A stretch of DNA of 64,000 nt from Erinaceus europaeus (GCF_950295315.1 NC_080162.1:71306697-71370696), one strand, 5' to 3'; positions 1-11,937 are shown, counted from the stretch's first letter. A program made the numbers and translations. Notes: generated by a model not told the origin, from the letters alone.

Positions 1-357
1 CTGGTATCACTTCTGACGACTGAAACGAGAGCTTCTTTCTATGGTGAAGATTACCTCCTCTGTCTGGAAGTCAGGCCCAGGATGATATAGGGCAAGGGCT
101 GGGGAAAGAGGAAGGATACAGCTGGCATCCCCTTAGCAAACAGAGTAAATGGCAACTGGCTTCTACTACAGAACCCAGAAACCTTAAATTTGTTGGCTTC
201 ACACACAGAACCTGAGGCCTTTTTTTCACTTTACCCTTTTTCCATTAAAACTAGTGAGGATTGATTGAATATTCTGAAAACCTGACCTCAGTGCTCTGTA
301 TTTCTCCCATCGACCTAAGTGAATTTCTGGGGGTTTTTGTTGTTGTTGTTTTCTTGT

Positions 358-548
358 TTGTTTTGTTTTTATTTATTTGATAGAGACAGAGAAGTTAAGA
401 AGGAAGGAGGGTGGGGATAGAGAGAGGGAAAGAGACATCCACAGCCATTTCTTTACCACTTGTGAAGCTTCCTCCCTGAAGGCAGGGACCAAGGTCTGTA
501 ACCCAGGACCTTATAATATATGTGCTCAACCAGGTGTGCCTCTGCCTC
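358..548 (-). mobile_element. S2 SINE
   Basis: Inverted S2 with the cacttgtgaagcttcctccc block and the ctcaaccaggtgtgcc head. Confidence 0.8.
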
Positions 549-574
549 ACTCTAGGAATTTCTTTTTTATTAAA

Positions 575-690
575 ATAACCAAGAGCCAAGAAAGATGGTG
601 CTTTTTGCACAGGACTTGCATGTGAGAGGATCCAAGTTCATTCTCTAGCACTATTATCAGGAAACAAAACTGAGTGGTGCTCTGGTAAAA
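575..690 (+). mobile_element. S3 SINE, diverged
   Basis: Recognised by tgagtggtgctctggtaaaa at its end; the head is worn. Confidence 0.55.
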
Positions 691-696
691 AAATAT

Positions 697-1046
<350 letters not shown>

Positions 1047-1264
1047 TAGATACCTCTGAACTACAGGATATGATGTGGTTAAGTGCACCATGACTTCTCC
1101 TTCCCACCAGAAAGAGACACATGTTAGCCTTTTGAAAACCTCAGTCCATCTTACATATACTAAGTACTCAGTTGTTGTTTGATTATTGCTGTGTCCTCAG
1201 AAACCTCTTTGGACTGACAGCCTCTCACCACTTATTTTTATTTTTTAAATTGTTTTTATTTTAC

Positions 1265-1444
1265 TATCTTTGTGTATTTATTGGATAGAGACAGCCTGAA
1301 ATTGAGAGGGAACGAGGAGGGGGAGAGAGAGAGAGAAACTTGCAACATTGAAGCTTTACCCCTGCAGGTGGGGACTGGAGGCTTGAACCCGAGTCCTTGA
1401 GTATTGCAACATGTGCGCTCAACCAGATGTGCCATCACCCAGTC
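1265..1444 (-). mobile_element. S2 SINE
   Basis: Inverted and nearly full length, with a T-rich left end and ctcaaccagatgtgccatca at the head. Confidence 0.85.
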
Positions 1445-2224
1445 TCCTCACCACTTTTCTTTGTGAACTGAGAAATTGGCCTTCTAAGACAGGGACTTGA
1501 AATAGCATCTCCCAGAAACAATTACAGGATATGTGTGTGGGGGGGTGTCTTGTAAAGCGGTTGGAGTATCCTCACACATACTTTTCCATGTCACTGAGCC
1601 ATCTTACCTCAGTTAATGACTCATTTTCAGTTCTAGCAGGTGAACTTTTTTACTTTGGGAGTAATATGGCAATAGAAAAAAATGAGTATAATTAAGTTAA
1701 TCTCATTAACTTGATGTAATTATCAGTTTCTTTTTTGGTCTTTTATTTGCATACTTTTTTAAGCTGTGGTATACATATACTGTATGTCCTTTTTCTAAGG
1801 ATGCCATATAAGCACATAAGTTGATAGATATATTCCTATACTTCAATGGTAATATATTTTATTATGTAATCATATGTGTGGGGATGTACATAATTATCTT
1901 AATCAGTTCCCCATTGTTAATCATATAAGATGTCAAAATTACTGATTTGCTCATTTTGTAAGATACTATTGAGAAATTTGTAGTTTACTTCTGAATTCCC
2001 TCCAGAAAGTAATGTACTGTGGTGACATAAGGATTATCCCATAAACATTAGCAATGGGTCTGTTTTGTTCTGTGTGCATAGGGATGAACTTTGAATTGTG
2101 TGAATTATACAACCTATGATCAAGAGTGGATTTGAATTAGAGTTATACAATTAATTGATTTATTAAATGAAGTTAAGCCTACTCCATTAAAAAATTTACC
2201 TGAACAGTGTTAAACCCACATGTT

Positions 2225-2291
2225 AGAAAGAGCGAGAGAATGGGGGGGGAGGGGGAGAAGGGAGAGGGAGAAAAAGAGAGAGAGAGAAGCA
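2225..2291. repeat. GA-rich low-complexity tract
   Basis: Purine-only stretch with G8 and (GA)n runs. Confidence 0.9.
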
Positions 2292-2883
2292 AAATGACCC
2301 AGCAGAGGGAACCTGTGTTTATCTCCTCCCATGAACACAGAAAGCTAATTCAAAGTAGGGAACAATTTTTATAGAAACCATTCTGAACCTGTTTGAACAG
2401 TCTCGACAGCAAAAGACAAAGCCATAGCATTTAGGCAGAGAATAGAGAGATGCTCAGAAAAGACAGTGCACCACATAGCAGTCAGCAATAGTCAGAAATT
2501 GATTCCTAAAGTACAAAACTTTCCAAGGAGTGGAGAAGAGACAGAAACTATAGGATATAAATTCCATGGAAGTCAATGGCAGGTGCTATATATTGTCTTG
2601 CCTCACGACCTTGGTCAGAGCAGCTGGTGGATACCATATTGGATCTCATCTTCCATAGTAACTGACCCTGGGAGCAAATAGATGAGGAGAGTTCCACCCA
2701 TTTCCAGCTAAAAGCTGCGCCAGCTAGACAGACAGACACAGAATACACACTTCATAAGTTGCTCTCCACAATCTCGAGATTCTATGCTTCTAAGCCACTG
2801 AGGCCTCATCCTCCTCTTACTTTTTCTTCTTCTGTAACTTTAATTATTTGTGGTTTAACATTAGTTTTAAAAATTATAAGATT

Positions 2884-3092
2884 TTGGGGACCAAGTGCTG
2901 GCACCCCTGGTTGAGTGCACGTTACAATGCACAAGAACCCAGGTTCGAGCCCCTAGTCCCCACCTGCAGGGGGAGAGCTTCACAAGTGGTGAAGCAGTAC
3001 TATAGGTGTCTCTCTGTTTCTCACCCTCTCTAGCCTTCCCTTCCCTCTCAATTTCTGGCTGTCTCTATCCAATAAATAAAATAAAAATTTTA
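2884..3092 (+). mobile_element. S2 SINE
   Basis: Full-length forward copy, cccctggttgagtgcacgtt to ctctatccaataaataaaa. Confidence 0.9.
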
Positions 3093-3093
3093 A

Positions 3094-3353
3094 GGGTCGG
3101 GTGGCAGTACAGCGGGATAAGCGCATGTGGCGCAAAGCGCAAGAGCCCCCAGCTCCCCACCTGCAGGGGAGTCGCTTCACAGGCGGTGAGGCAGGTCTGC
3201 AGGTCTCTATCTTTCCCCGCTTTGTCTTCCCCTCCTGTCTCCATTTCTCTCTGTCCTATCCAATAGCAATAACATCAATAACAACAACAACAATAACTAC
3301 AACAATAAAACAACAAGGGCAACAAAAGGGAATAAATAAATATTTTTTAAAAA
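3094..3353 (+). mobile_element. S1 SINE with B-box deletion
   Basis: It follows the S2 tail directly. About 25 bases spanning the B-box-like motif are missing between gcgcaag and agccccc; the rest is intact. Confidence 0.9.
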
Positions 3354-3487
3354 TTTTTCAGGGATATAGTTTTGTGTGTGTATATGTGTGTGTGTGTATG
3401 CATATACCCACCACCAAAGTCCTGTGCCAATTTTGTTTTTCAATTTTTTTAATAATTATTTCTTTCTTTTTCTTTTTTTTTTCTTTT

Positions 3488-3592
3488 TGTCTCCAGAGTT
3501 ATTGCTGGGACTCAGTGCCCGCACCACAAATCCACTGCTCCCGGTGGCCATTTTATTCCATTGTTGTTGTTATAGGACAAAGAGAAATTGAG
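3488..3592 (-). mobile_element. S1L 3' fragment
   Basis: Inverted 3' extension (gttattgctgggactcagtg) with only a stub of the S1 body. Confidence 0.8.
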
Positions 3593-3596
3593 AGTG

Positions 3597-3768
3597 GTTC
3601 CTTTTTTATGTATTTTTTATTTTAGTTTATTTTTTTATTTTATTTTTACTTGATAGGACAGAAAGAAAATGAGGGGAAAAGATAGAGAGGGAAAGGGACA
3701 GAGAGACATCTCTAACACTGCTTCACTACCTGTAAAGCTTTACCCATGCAGGTGGGGGCAAGGGGCTT
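3597..3768 (-). mobile_element. S2 SINE, head missing
   Basis: Inverted; it breaks off at ggggcttga, where an S4 begins. Confidence 0.75.
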
Positions 3769-3772
3769 GAAT

Positions 3773-3978
3773 TCATATATATGTTTGTTAATGAGAGAAA
3801 AGGAGGAAGGGATGGTGGGGGAGAGAGAGAACACAGAGATAAATACACAGGAAGACAAACAGGCAGATAGACAGATAACAAACCAGAACTTCACTCTGGC
3901 ATACACAATGCCAGGGATTGAACTTGGGACTTCATGCTTCAGAGTCCAATACTTTATCCACTGTACCACCTAGGCCAT
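3773..3978 (-). mobile_element. S4 SINE
   Basis: Inverted, with an expanded GA/ACAG tail part before ctctggcatacacaatgcca. Confidence 0.75.
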
Positions 3979-4095
3979 CTCTTTCAGATTTTCTGTATAT
4001 ACAAGGGCATGTTATATGTGAATAGAGATCATTTTCCTTTTTCCTTTCCAAACTGGATGCCTTTTTCTTTGCTATTTTTCTTAGCTAATCATTTT

Positions 4096-4282
4096 TTAAA
4101 TTTATTTTTTGTTGAATAGAGACAAATTGAGAGGAGGGAAAGAGACAGAGAGACACCTGTAACCCTGCTTCACCACTCTTCATAAAACTTCCCGTCCACA
4201 GGTGGGGACTGGGGGCTTGAACCTGGGTCCTTGTCCACTGTTATGTGTGTGCTTAACCAGGTGCACCACTGCCTGCCCCCCT
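4096..4282 (-). mobile_element. S2 SINE
   Basis: Inverted, full head (gcttaaccaggtgcaccact). Confidence 0.82.
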
Positions 4283-4307
4283 TTCTTTGTTAATTTTTTG
4301 CCATTTT

Positions 4308-4383
4308 GTTTTGTATTGTTTGATCAGGATACTGCTCAGCTCTGGTGTTTGATGGTGCCAGGGATTGAGCCTGGAACTTCCAT
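4308..4383 (-). mobile_element. S3 SINE fragment
   Basis: Only the 3' half remains (actgctcagctctggtg). Confidence 0.55.
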
Positions 4384-4672
4384 ATTATTTTTCTTGCCTT
4401 GCTGCCCTGTCTAGGACCCCTAATATAAAGTTGAGAAGTAGCAAGAGCAGACATCCTGTCTTGATGTGAAGGAGAAAACATCTAGTCTCTTACTATTGAG
4501 TTTGATGTTAATTTACCTATGTATTGTATACTACTACTTATTATAAGAAGAAAAAAAGAAAAAGAAAGAAAAATACTTTTGAGAATCAAAAATTTAAGTT
4601 TTTTTATGAGGCAACGGGGCCTCAAGCATGAGCAGTACCACTGTTTTTTTGTTGTCTTTTTTTAAAATTTGT

Positions 4673-4941
4673 ATATATATATTTATTTCCCTTTTGTTGC
4701 CCTTGCTTTTATTGTTGTGGTTATTATTGATGTCGTTGTTGTTAGATAGGACAGAGAGAAATGGAGAGAGAAGGGGAAGACAGAGAGGGGGAGAGAAAGA
4801 TAGACACCTGCAGACCTGCTTCACCACCTGTGAAGCGACTCCCCTGCAGGTGGGGAGCTGGGGGCTCGAACCGGATCCCTTACACTGGTCCTTCCACTTT
4901 GCGCCACGTGCGCTTAACCCGCTGCGCTACCGCCTGACTCC
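4673..4941 (-). mobile_element. S1 SINE with TSD
   Basis: Inverted and intact. The repeat accactgttt occurs at 4637-4646 and 4946-4955. Confidence 0.93.
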
Positions 4942-4989
4942 CAGCACCACTGTTTAATGGTCTCTTTGGCACTATTTTTCAGTCTTTGT

Positions 4990-5148
4990 TTATCAAGGGG
5001 AAGCGAGCACAGAGTGAGAAGAGAGACACCACAGTACTCCTTCACCACTCATTAAGTTTCTGCAGTATTGTTCATGGTGCACCTGTGTAGTTCTAAGGTT
5101 GAACTCAGGGTTTCACTCTTGCAAGGAGTGTGCTTTAGTGGGTGGTTT
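4990..5148 (-). mobile_element. S6-like SINE, old
   Basis: Weak match through cttcaccactcattaagtt and a gtgcttta head; boundaries are uncertain. Confidence 0.4.
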
Positions 5149-5356
5149 GTCTCATAAAGCTCTTAATGCAATGTTTTCTGGTGTGTATATTTGTTTGGTT
5201 CTTTTAAAATGACTCCCTTAGCAAAAATAATATACTCATCATTACTTCTAGGTAATGATTTTTTAACATGTGGGGGTAAACATAGAAGTATTTATTTTTA
5301 GGTGAGGTAGAAGATAGTGTAATTTTTTCTTATTTTTTGAAAATATAAACACAAGT

Positions 5357-5540
5357 TCATTTATGTGATACAGAGAAAAGTTAAGAGAAAGAGGGAGATG
5401 GAGAAGGAGAGAGACAAAGAGACACCTGCAGCACAGCCTCATCACTCAGGAAATTTCCCATCTGCAGGTGAGGACCAAAGGCTTGAACCTGGGTCCTTGC
5501 ACATTGTAACATGTACACTCAACCAGGTATGCCTGGCCCC
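5357..5540 (-). mobile_element. S2 SINE
   Basis: Inverted, with cacattgtaacatgtacac near the head. Confidence 0.82.
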
Positions 5541-5698
5541 AATAGTGTAACTTATCACTGCACAGAGATGAATTCGGTTTGGTTTCAGAATGGGTCCGTG
5601 TGAGATCTGCCTTATATTTTTATTCAAATGGATTTGATCATCTATCTGGTTGAATATCTGCTGAGAGCCCTCTTGTTTGTTAGAACTGTTCTTTTTTT

Positions 5699-5971
5699 TA
5701 ATATTTATTTTATTTATTTATTCCCTTTTGTTGCCCTTGTTTTATTGTTGTTGTTATTGATGTCGTTGTTGTTGGATAGGACAGAGAAAAATGGAGAGAG
5801 GAGGGGAAGACAGAGAGGGGGAGAGAAAGAGAGACACCTGCAGACCTGCTTCACTGCCTGTGAAGCGACTGTCCTGCAGGTGGGAAGCCGGAGGCTCTAA
5901 CCGGGATCCTTCTTGGGTCCTTGCACTTTGCGCCATGTGTGCTTAACCTGCTGCACTACCTCCTGACTCCC
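5699..5971 (-). mobile_element. S1 SINE
   Basis: Inverted and full length; an S1L follows without a gap. Confidence 0.93.
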
Positions 5972-5972
5972 T

Positions 5973-6308
5973 ACTTTTTTTTTTTTTTTTTGCCTCCAGG
6001 GTTATTGCTGGGGCTTAGTGCCTACACTACAAATCCACTGCTCCTAGAGGCTGTTTTTTCCCTTTTGTTGCCCTTGTTGTTTATCTTTGTTGTTATTGGT
6101 GTCATTGCTGGGTAGGATAGAAAGAAATGGAGAGAAGATGGGAAGACAGAGAGGGGAAGAGAAAGACAGACACCTGCAGATTTGCTTCACTGCTCGTGAA
6201 GCAACCCCCCTGCAGGTGGGGAGCTGGGGGCTTGAACTGGGATCCTTACACAGGTCTGTGCACTTTGTGTCATGTGCGCTTAGCCCACTGTACTACCACC
6301 TGGCCCCC
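5973..6308 (-). mobile_element. S1L SINE
   Basis: Inverted, full length with T19 at the 3' end side and the complete extension. Confidence 0.93.
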
Positions 6309-6330
6309 AGATGAATGTACTTTTATAGGT

Positions 6331-6466
6331 TTTTTTTTTTTTTTTTTTTACCTGAGCACTGTTCAGCTCTGGTTTATGGTAGTGCAGGGGATTGAACCTG
6401 GAACTTTGGAGCCTCAGGCATGAGAGTCTCTTTTGCATGACCATTATGCTATCTACCCTCTGCCCA
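6331..6466 (-). mobile_element. S3 SINE
   Basis: Inverted: T18, then cagctctggtttatggtag and ccattatgctatctaccc. Confidence 0.88.
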
Positions 6467-6468
6467 GA

Positions 6469-6583
6469 ATTTTTTTTTTTTTTTTTACCAGAGCTCAGTT
6501 CTGGCTTATGGTGGTGTAGAGACTGAACTTGAGACCTCATGTTTAAGGGTCTGACTCTATCCACTAAACCACCTCCTAAACCA
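6469..6583 (-). mobile_element. S3/S4 hybrid-like SINE
   Basis: The T-run side looks like S3 (ctggcttatggtggtgtag) and the head like S4 (atccactaaaccacctcc). Confidence 0.6.
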
Positions 6584-6610
6584 TAAAACTGCATTCTTTT
6601 TTTTTTTTAG

Positions 6611-6888
6611 ATTTTTTCTATATTTATTTATTTTCCCTTTTGTTGCCCTTGTTTTTCATTGTTGTAGTTGTTGTTGTTATTGATGTCATCGTTGTTGGAT
6701 AGGACAGAGAGAAATGGAGAGAGGAGGGGAAGACAGAGAGGAGGAGAGAAAGACAGACACCTGCAGACCTGCTTCACTACTTGTGAAGTGACTCCCCTGC
6801 AGGTGGGGAGCCTGGGGCTCGAACTGGGATCCTTAACGCATCTTTGTGCTTTGCACCACATGTGCTTCACCCACTGCGCTACTGCCGA
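6611..6888 (-). mobile_element. S1 SINE with TSD
   Basis: Inverted. Flanks are aaactgcattct (about 6586-6597) and aaattgcattct (about 6888-6899). Confidence 0.92.
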
Positions 6889-6949
6889 AATTGCATTCTA
6901 ATAAGGAAACCATATGTGTGCAAATAGATGTATTCTGAATATTTTCTTT

Positions 6950-7161
6950 TTTAATTTATTATTGAGCCGAGTTAGAAATTGACAGGGGTATAGAGAGGGA
7001 GAGAAAGAGACACCTGGAGCACTGCTTCACTGCCCGTGGAGCTTGCCTACCCCCCCCCACACACACACACACACACACAGGAGGGAAAACTGGGGGCTTG
7101 AATCCAGGTCCTTGCACATGGTAATATGTGCATTTAACCAGCTATGCCACCACCTGGCCCC
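6950..7161 (-). mobile_element. S2 SINE containing a (CA)n
   Basis: A (CA)n run at 7058-7079, preceded by a C9 run, has grown inside the element. Confidence 0.85.
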
Positions 7162-7239
7162 ATCTGAATGTTTTCTTTCCAGATGACCAAGTCAGCAGCT
7201 TAATGACTCCATAGCAGCAGACATTTAAAGCATGAAAAC

Positions 7240-7454
7240 TGGCAAAATAACTTACTTGGATAGTGCACTGTCTTGTCATGTGTGCACCCTGGGCTTGAAC
7301 CCAACTACAATATTGAAGGAAGCTTCAGTGCTGCAGTTTCTATCTCCCTCCCCACCTCTATCTGAAAAAGTCAGACTTTTTCTATCTGAAAATTCAGTCC
7401 AGAGCAGTGAAGCCCAAAGATGATCATAATGATAATGATAATAATTAATAAAGC
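7240..7454 (+). mobile_element. S7 SINE
   Basis: ggatagtgcactgtcttgtc head, tattgaaggaagcttcagtg middle, and a gataataataat tail. Confidence 0.75.
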
Positions 7455-8087
7455 ATGAGTAGCCAGCCTGTACCTGGATAAGAGTCCCTGAGGGGGAAAC
7501 CTTTTCTACATGCTTCTGATGAGTGTTGCTGTGGGCTGCTATGAGAAAATAAATAGGCTCTGAGAAAGACTTCAAGGGCTTTTACTTCAAAGTCATAGAT
7601 AGTTGGTAGGACTGGGCACTTTCCAGGGACATAGCCTCTGTGCAACAGACCATTCAGTGTACTCTGAATGTACCAATGTCAGTGAGTTCTGTTCTTGGAA
7701 GAATAAACACACACACATATATAGTCTTCCCTTATTCCAGGTCTCTTGACCTGACTCAGAGCACATAGAGCTCCTCCTTGAAATCCTTGAGAAACCATCA
7801 GAGAGTCTAGGGAAGAGAACCAGATTTACAGCCCAAGTATTATTCATCCATCTCACTCACCCACCAAATGTGGTTCCAAATGGAGTGTGTCTGGCTGTTT
7901 TCAGCAATCAAAAGGATGTAAACTTGCCACCACCATAATAACTGCAGGAGAGTAAATACCCCCACTGTTGTGAATAGCAGTAGTACCTGCCAGTTAGACC
8001 AGTAATAATTCAGGACGGCTTCAGTAAGCATCTCACCTGCAGGGAGGATTGAAGTTCTATGGTGTCAAAGACACCCATATAAACCCT

Positions 8088-8240
8088 AGCACTTCCTAGC
8101 TGTGAGTGTGACCCTGGGCAAAATGCTTAGCCATCCTAAACCCATTTTCCTCAGCATTTAAGTGTTCATGGCACAAAGTGGATGTGAGGACGGATCAAAA
8201 AGAATTATGTGATCTGTTTGCATAGTAACATCTGTAATAA
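8088..8240 (+). mobile_element. Ancient MIR SINE
   Basis: The core cttcctagctgtgagtgtga followed by ccctgggcaaaatgcttagc is the MIR core pattern, well diverged. This is the only clearly pre-hedgehog SINE seen. Confidence 0.7.
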
Positions 8241-8263
8241 GAACACAGTAAGAAAAAAAGACA

Positions 8264-8411
8264 GTCCTTTTTTTGTTATTATTGTTGTTTGTCTTTATCA
8301 GAGCATTGCTCAGCTCTGGCTTATAGTGGTGCTGAGGATTGAACCTGGACCCTCTGTTACCCCAGGCCTCAAAGTCTTTCTGCATACCCATTATGCTATC
8401 TCCCCAGGCCC
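8264..8411 (-). mobile_element. S3 SINE
   Basis: Inverted: cagagcattgctcagctctg to ttatgctatctccccagg. Confidence 0.82.
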
Positions 8412-8440
8412 CCAGAAAAACAAATATACAGTTATTTTCA

Positions 8441-8540
8441 AGGCGAGGGAGATAGCACAGCATTTACACAACAGTTTTTTATGCCTAAAGCACTGAGGTC
8501 CCAGATTTAATCCCTGGCACCATCAATAGCCAAAACTGAA
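8441..8540 (+). mobile_element. S3 SINE with expanded tail
   Basis: Forward head ggagatagcacagcattta; its 3' end runs into the GGGAA microsatellite. Confidence 0.7.
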
Positions 8541-8650
8541 AAGGAAGAAAGGAAAGGAAAGGAAGGGAAGGGAAGGGAAGGGAAGGGAAGGGAAGGGAAG
8601 GGAAGGGAAGGGAAGGGAAGGGAAGGGAAGGGAAGGAAGGAAGGAAGATT
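8541..8650 (+). repeat. (GGGAA)n purine microsatellite
   Basis: About 16 near-perfect pentamers after a few GGAAA units, apparently grown from the SINE tail. Confidence 0.95.
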
Positions 8651-8730
8651 ATACTTTCTTTACTGTTAGCTTTCTTTAACAAGAAAACTGTAATGTTTTA
8701 GGATTCATATATTTTATTTTAGGATTTTTT

Positions 8731-8945
8731 AAAAACCTTTTTAAAATTACTTATTTATTGGATAGAGACAGGTAGAAATCGAGAGGGAAGGGGGTGATAA
8801 AGAGGGAGAGAGACAGAGAGACACCTGCAGCCCTGCTTCACCACTTATGAAGCTTTCCCCTTGCAGGTGGGGACCAGGGGATCGAACCTGGGTCCTTGCA
8901 CATTGTAACCTGTGCATTCAACCAGGCGCACCACCACCTGGCCCC
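8731..8945 (-). mobile_element. S2 SINE with 16-base TSD
   Basis: Inverted. The repeat tattttaggatttttt is at 8715-8730 and 8946-8961. Confidence 0.92.
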
Positions 8946-8962
8946 TATTTTAGGATTTTTTT

Positions 8963-9248
8963 TTTTTTACTTATTTACTTATTTTTCCCTTTTGTTGTCC
9001 TTGTTTTTTATTGTTGTTGTAGTAGTTGTTGTTGTTGTTGTTGATGTCATTGTTAGGACAGAGAGAAATGGAGAGAGGAGGGGAGACAGAGAGGAGGAGA
9101 GAAAGATAGACACCTGCAGACCTGCTTCACTGCCTATGAAGCGACTCCCCTGCAGGTGGGGGGCCAGGGGCTTGAACCGGTATCCTTAGGCAGGTCCTTG
9201 TGCTTTGCGCCATGTGTGCTTAACCCGCTGCACTACCACCAAACTCCT
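8963..9248 (-). mobile_element. S1 SINE
   Basis: Inverted, with a long gttgttgtt run in the tail side. Confidence 0.92.
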
Positions 9249-9337
9249 AGAATGTTTTTTAATGAGCAAGGTACTGTACTTCAAACTCAAGACCTAAAAC
9301 ATATGGAGCATTTGCTATATATTCCTGGCCTGTTTTA

Positions 9338-9420
9338 GGAATTTTTTTTTTAATTGCCACTGGAACTTGGTACCTGCATGATGAATCCAATGCTTTTGGT
9401 GACCATTTTTCTTTTATTCT
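9338..9420 (-). mobile_element. S1L 3' fragment, diverged
   Basis: Inverted extension only: acctgcatgatgaatccaa. Confidence 0.55.
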
Positions 9421-9429
9421 GCTGCCTCT

Positions 9430-9565
9430 TTTTTTTTTTTTTTAAACCAGAGCACTGCTCAGCTCTGGCTTTTGCTGGCACGGGGGATTGAACCTGGGAC
9501 TCTGGAGCCTCAGGCATGAGAGTCTGTTTGCATAATAACCATTATGCTATCTACCCCCTGCCCTC
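9430..9565 (-). mobile_element. S3 SINE
   Basis: Inverted and well preserved, T15 then cagagcactgctcagctctg. Confidence 0.88.
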
Positions 9566-9700
9566 TTTTTTTTTTTTTTTCCTTTTTGATAGAACAGAGA
9601 TTCAGAAGGGAGGAAGAGGAGGGAGAGAGACAGAGATACCTGAAGACCTGCTTTACTGTTCATGAGGCTTCTCCCCTTATGGGAAATAGGGGCTTGAACT
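9566..9700 (-). mobile_element. S2-like fragment
   Basis: Inverted body with gaagacctgctttactgttc; head lost. Confidence 0.55.
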
Positions 9701-9711
9701 CACATTTGTAA

Positions 9712-9838
9712 TTTTCAGTGATTTACTTTGATAAGAAAGAGGGAGAGAAAATCAGAGAATCACTCTGACATATGCAATACAGTGCTAGGTAGCAAATTCA
9801 GGACCTCCTTAGTGCTACCTTATTAACCATTGTCTTAG
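9712..9838 (-). mobile_element. S4 SINE, diverged
   Basis: Inverted: aatcactctgacatatgcaa. Confidence 0.6.
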
Positions 9839-9879
9839 CTTGACCAAATTTATGAAGAGTGAGAGATAAATCTTATTTA

Positions 9880-10012
9880 TTTATTTTTTTTTTCCAAAGA
9901 GAGAAAATGAAAGAGATCACAGCAATGAAGCTTCCTTCAGTGGGTGGGAGCATGGCTCAAACCTGGGTTGTACAAAGGGCAGATCAACACAGTATCAAGT
10001 GAGCTATTTCAA
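9880..10012 (-). mobile_element. S7 SINE, diverged
   Basis: Inverted: gcaatgaagcttccttcagt then gagctatttc. It ends about 125 bases before the 38-base exon. Confidence 0.55.
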
Positions 10013-10136
10013 GATCCATGAAACTCTTGTCCACAAACATTGTACTCTCTCCCTACCCTGATAGTTACGTTTCTATGGAAAATAATGAATGATAGGTCTG
10101 ACAGTAATGACTTTAAAATATTTCTTTTCCTTCTAG

Positions 10137-10174
10137 ATTTCTGTTCCCCAAATGTCTTGACCAGTGTTCACAAG
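10137..10174 (+). CDS. DNAAF9: DNAAF9 short 38-base coding exon (window exon 2)
   Basis: This exon is too short to stand out as an open reading frame. It was found because the exon at 18971 cannot be joined in frame to the exon ending at 1045. It has a clean acceptor (ttccttctag) and a strong donor (gtaagc), and it encodes FLFPKCLDQCSQ with split arginine and glycine codons at its ends. Its length (1 + 36 + 1 bases) corrects the phase exactly. Two small residual doubts: the flanking introns are long, and no alignment could be run. Confidence 0.88.
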
Positions 10175-11937
10175 GTAAGCAGTGTGCTTTACTTTCTGCT
10201 TGTATGCCTTTCAAATTCTGTTTAAATGCTCCAGAATTTTCTTCATATTCCCACTTACCATTCTGAAATCTATAGCAAACAAAATTGGTCCAGGGAAAAC
10301 TTTGACAACTCTTACTTTTACCATACTTAATATAGTTATCCTAAGAATTTCTCTCAATAATGGTAAACAGCCATGACACTAAGCTTCCTGAACTGGGTTT
10401 TAGTCTCCTCTGACCTTCTAGTTACTATCAGTGGACCAAATAAGTATTCTTAACTTCTGAGCCTTGTATTGTCTTACCATCTGGCAAACCTGGAAGCAGA
10501 ACTTTTTTAGTCATTAACTAATGGTGCCTGGAGACCCAGAGTAAATTCTAAATTTCTTGCCATGATGATAAAATGTCCATTGTTGTCAGAAGATGTGCAG
10601 TCTGGGCTTCCTGAGCCAACGCAGCAAGTAGAAATCAGAAGAAAATAACGCACTGTCCCCAGCACAAGTTTGCCTTGCTGATCCCACTGCCAGTCCTCAG
10701 GGAGCAGAGACAGCAGAGCATACCAGAGCTATTGTCTTAGGAAACCACCAAGCTTAAATACTGGACAGGACAGGAGGCTGGGTCACTGGAGAGGTTAATG
10801 TGTGTGTTGGCCTGCTATCCAGGGAGTCTCAAGTCCAGCTTTTAGAGACCCATATAGCTTTCTAGATACTGCACGCCTCTCCCCCCAGTTCCTAAAGACA
10901 GAGTGAATGAAGCTTGACTGGGTCTATCCATAAGTATCCAGCCTAGGGAGAGTAATGAGGTCTCATAGATGTTGGGACAATAAGAACTGATGGTGGAATA
11001 GATAATGAGGCAGGAGTTGGAAAGGGGGGATCAAGGATGACTCCTACGTTTCTAGATTAGAATATTGGGACAGCCCGTGGGAACTGTCCTTAAAATAGAA
11101 AGCATAGGAGAATACATAGGTCCCAGAGAAAAATAGGGAGAACTTTCTGGTCCTCAGATACATGTTTGGAAATCATAGTCAAGGCCAAAGGTGTGGACTG
11201 TAGTTAGCCTCTTAAGTACTGCATGATTATTGCCACCCTTGTACACTTTGGCACTTCCTCGTGCCCCATGGTGTTTTGTTTTGGTTTTGATTTTGCATAT
11301 GGGATAATAACAAGAGACCTGGCTGTCCTGGGAGAGAGCCTTGATGAAGTTGCTCTGCCTTCACTGTCCATGAACTTGGGTGGATATTGCAAAAAGAAAG
11401 TCCTTTTACTAAGGAAGACTACATTCTCTGTGGTATTTGGTCAGCATATGTCCCTCCAATCTATTATTCAGAAGTGGCTTGTGTCAAATACTGTGCTTAT
11501 ATAAAACTAGGTATGTGATCAAATGTGGGCAGGAGACCTGGAGCCCATATATGCAGTTTTCTGAACTCAGGGACACTTGGAGAGTGGCAGTACCTTGGTA
11601 AATATTTTCCCTTTGTATATGGGCCCAAGTGTCCCTAAGGGCTGGTCTGACTGGGCTTACCATGGGCTTGTACTGTCTGGGGAGTGAGGAGATGAAAGGC
11701 AAGTATTTCTTTTCTCCTCAGAGATTTGGTGGCTTGCTTGGAGGTGGGATCTGCCACTGGTAGACAAACACTCTGTGCCCCTAGGGAATATATTCCCTTC
11801 TTTTGCTCCTGTTTACAAATCAGGCTCCCTGGTTTATTGCTTTTATAACAAAGAATTAGTTTACAATGCGAAAAGAACTGGTACAAGCCCCAAGATGATG
11901 TGTACTACAGAAATCCTAAGATTAGGAAATAATTTCA

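Noticed and set aside
2225..2291. Regulatory GAGA-type element
   Set aside because: It is plain low-complexity purine sequence with no supporting context.
3101..3625. 174-codon + strand frame
   Set aside because: It runs through an S1 SINE, a GT-rich tract and an S1L fragment.
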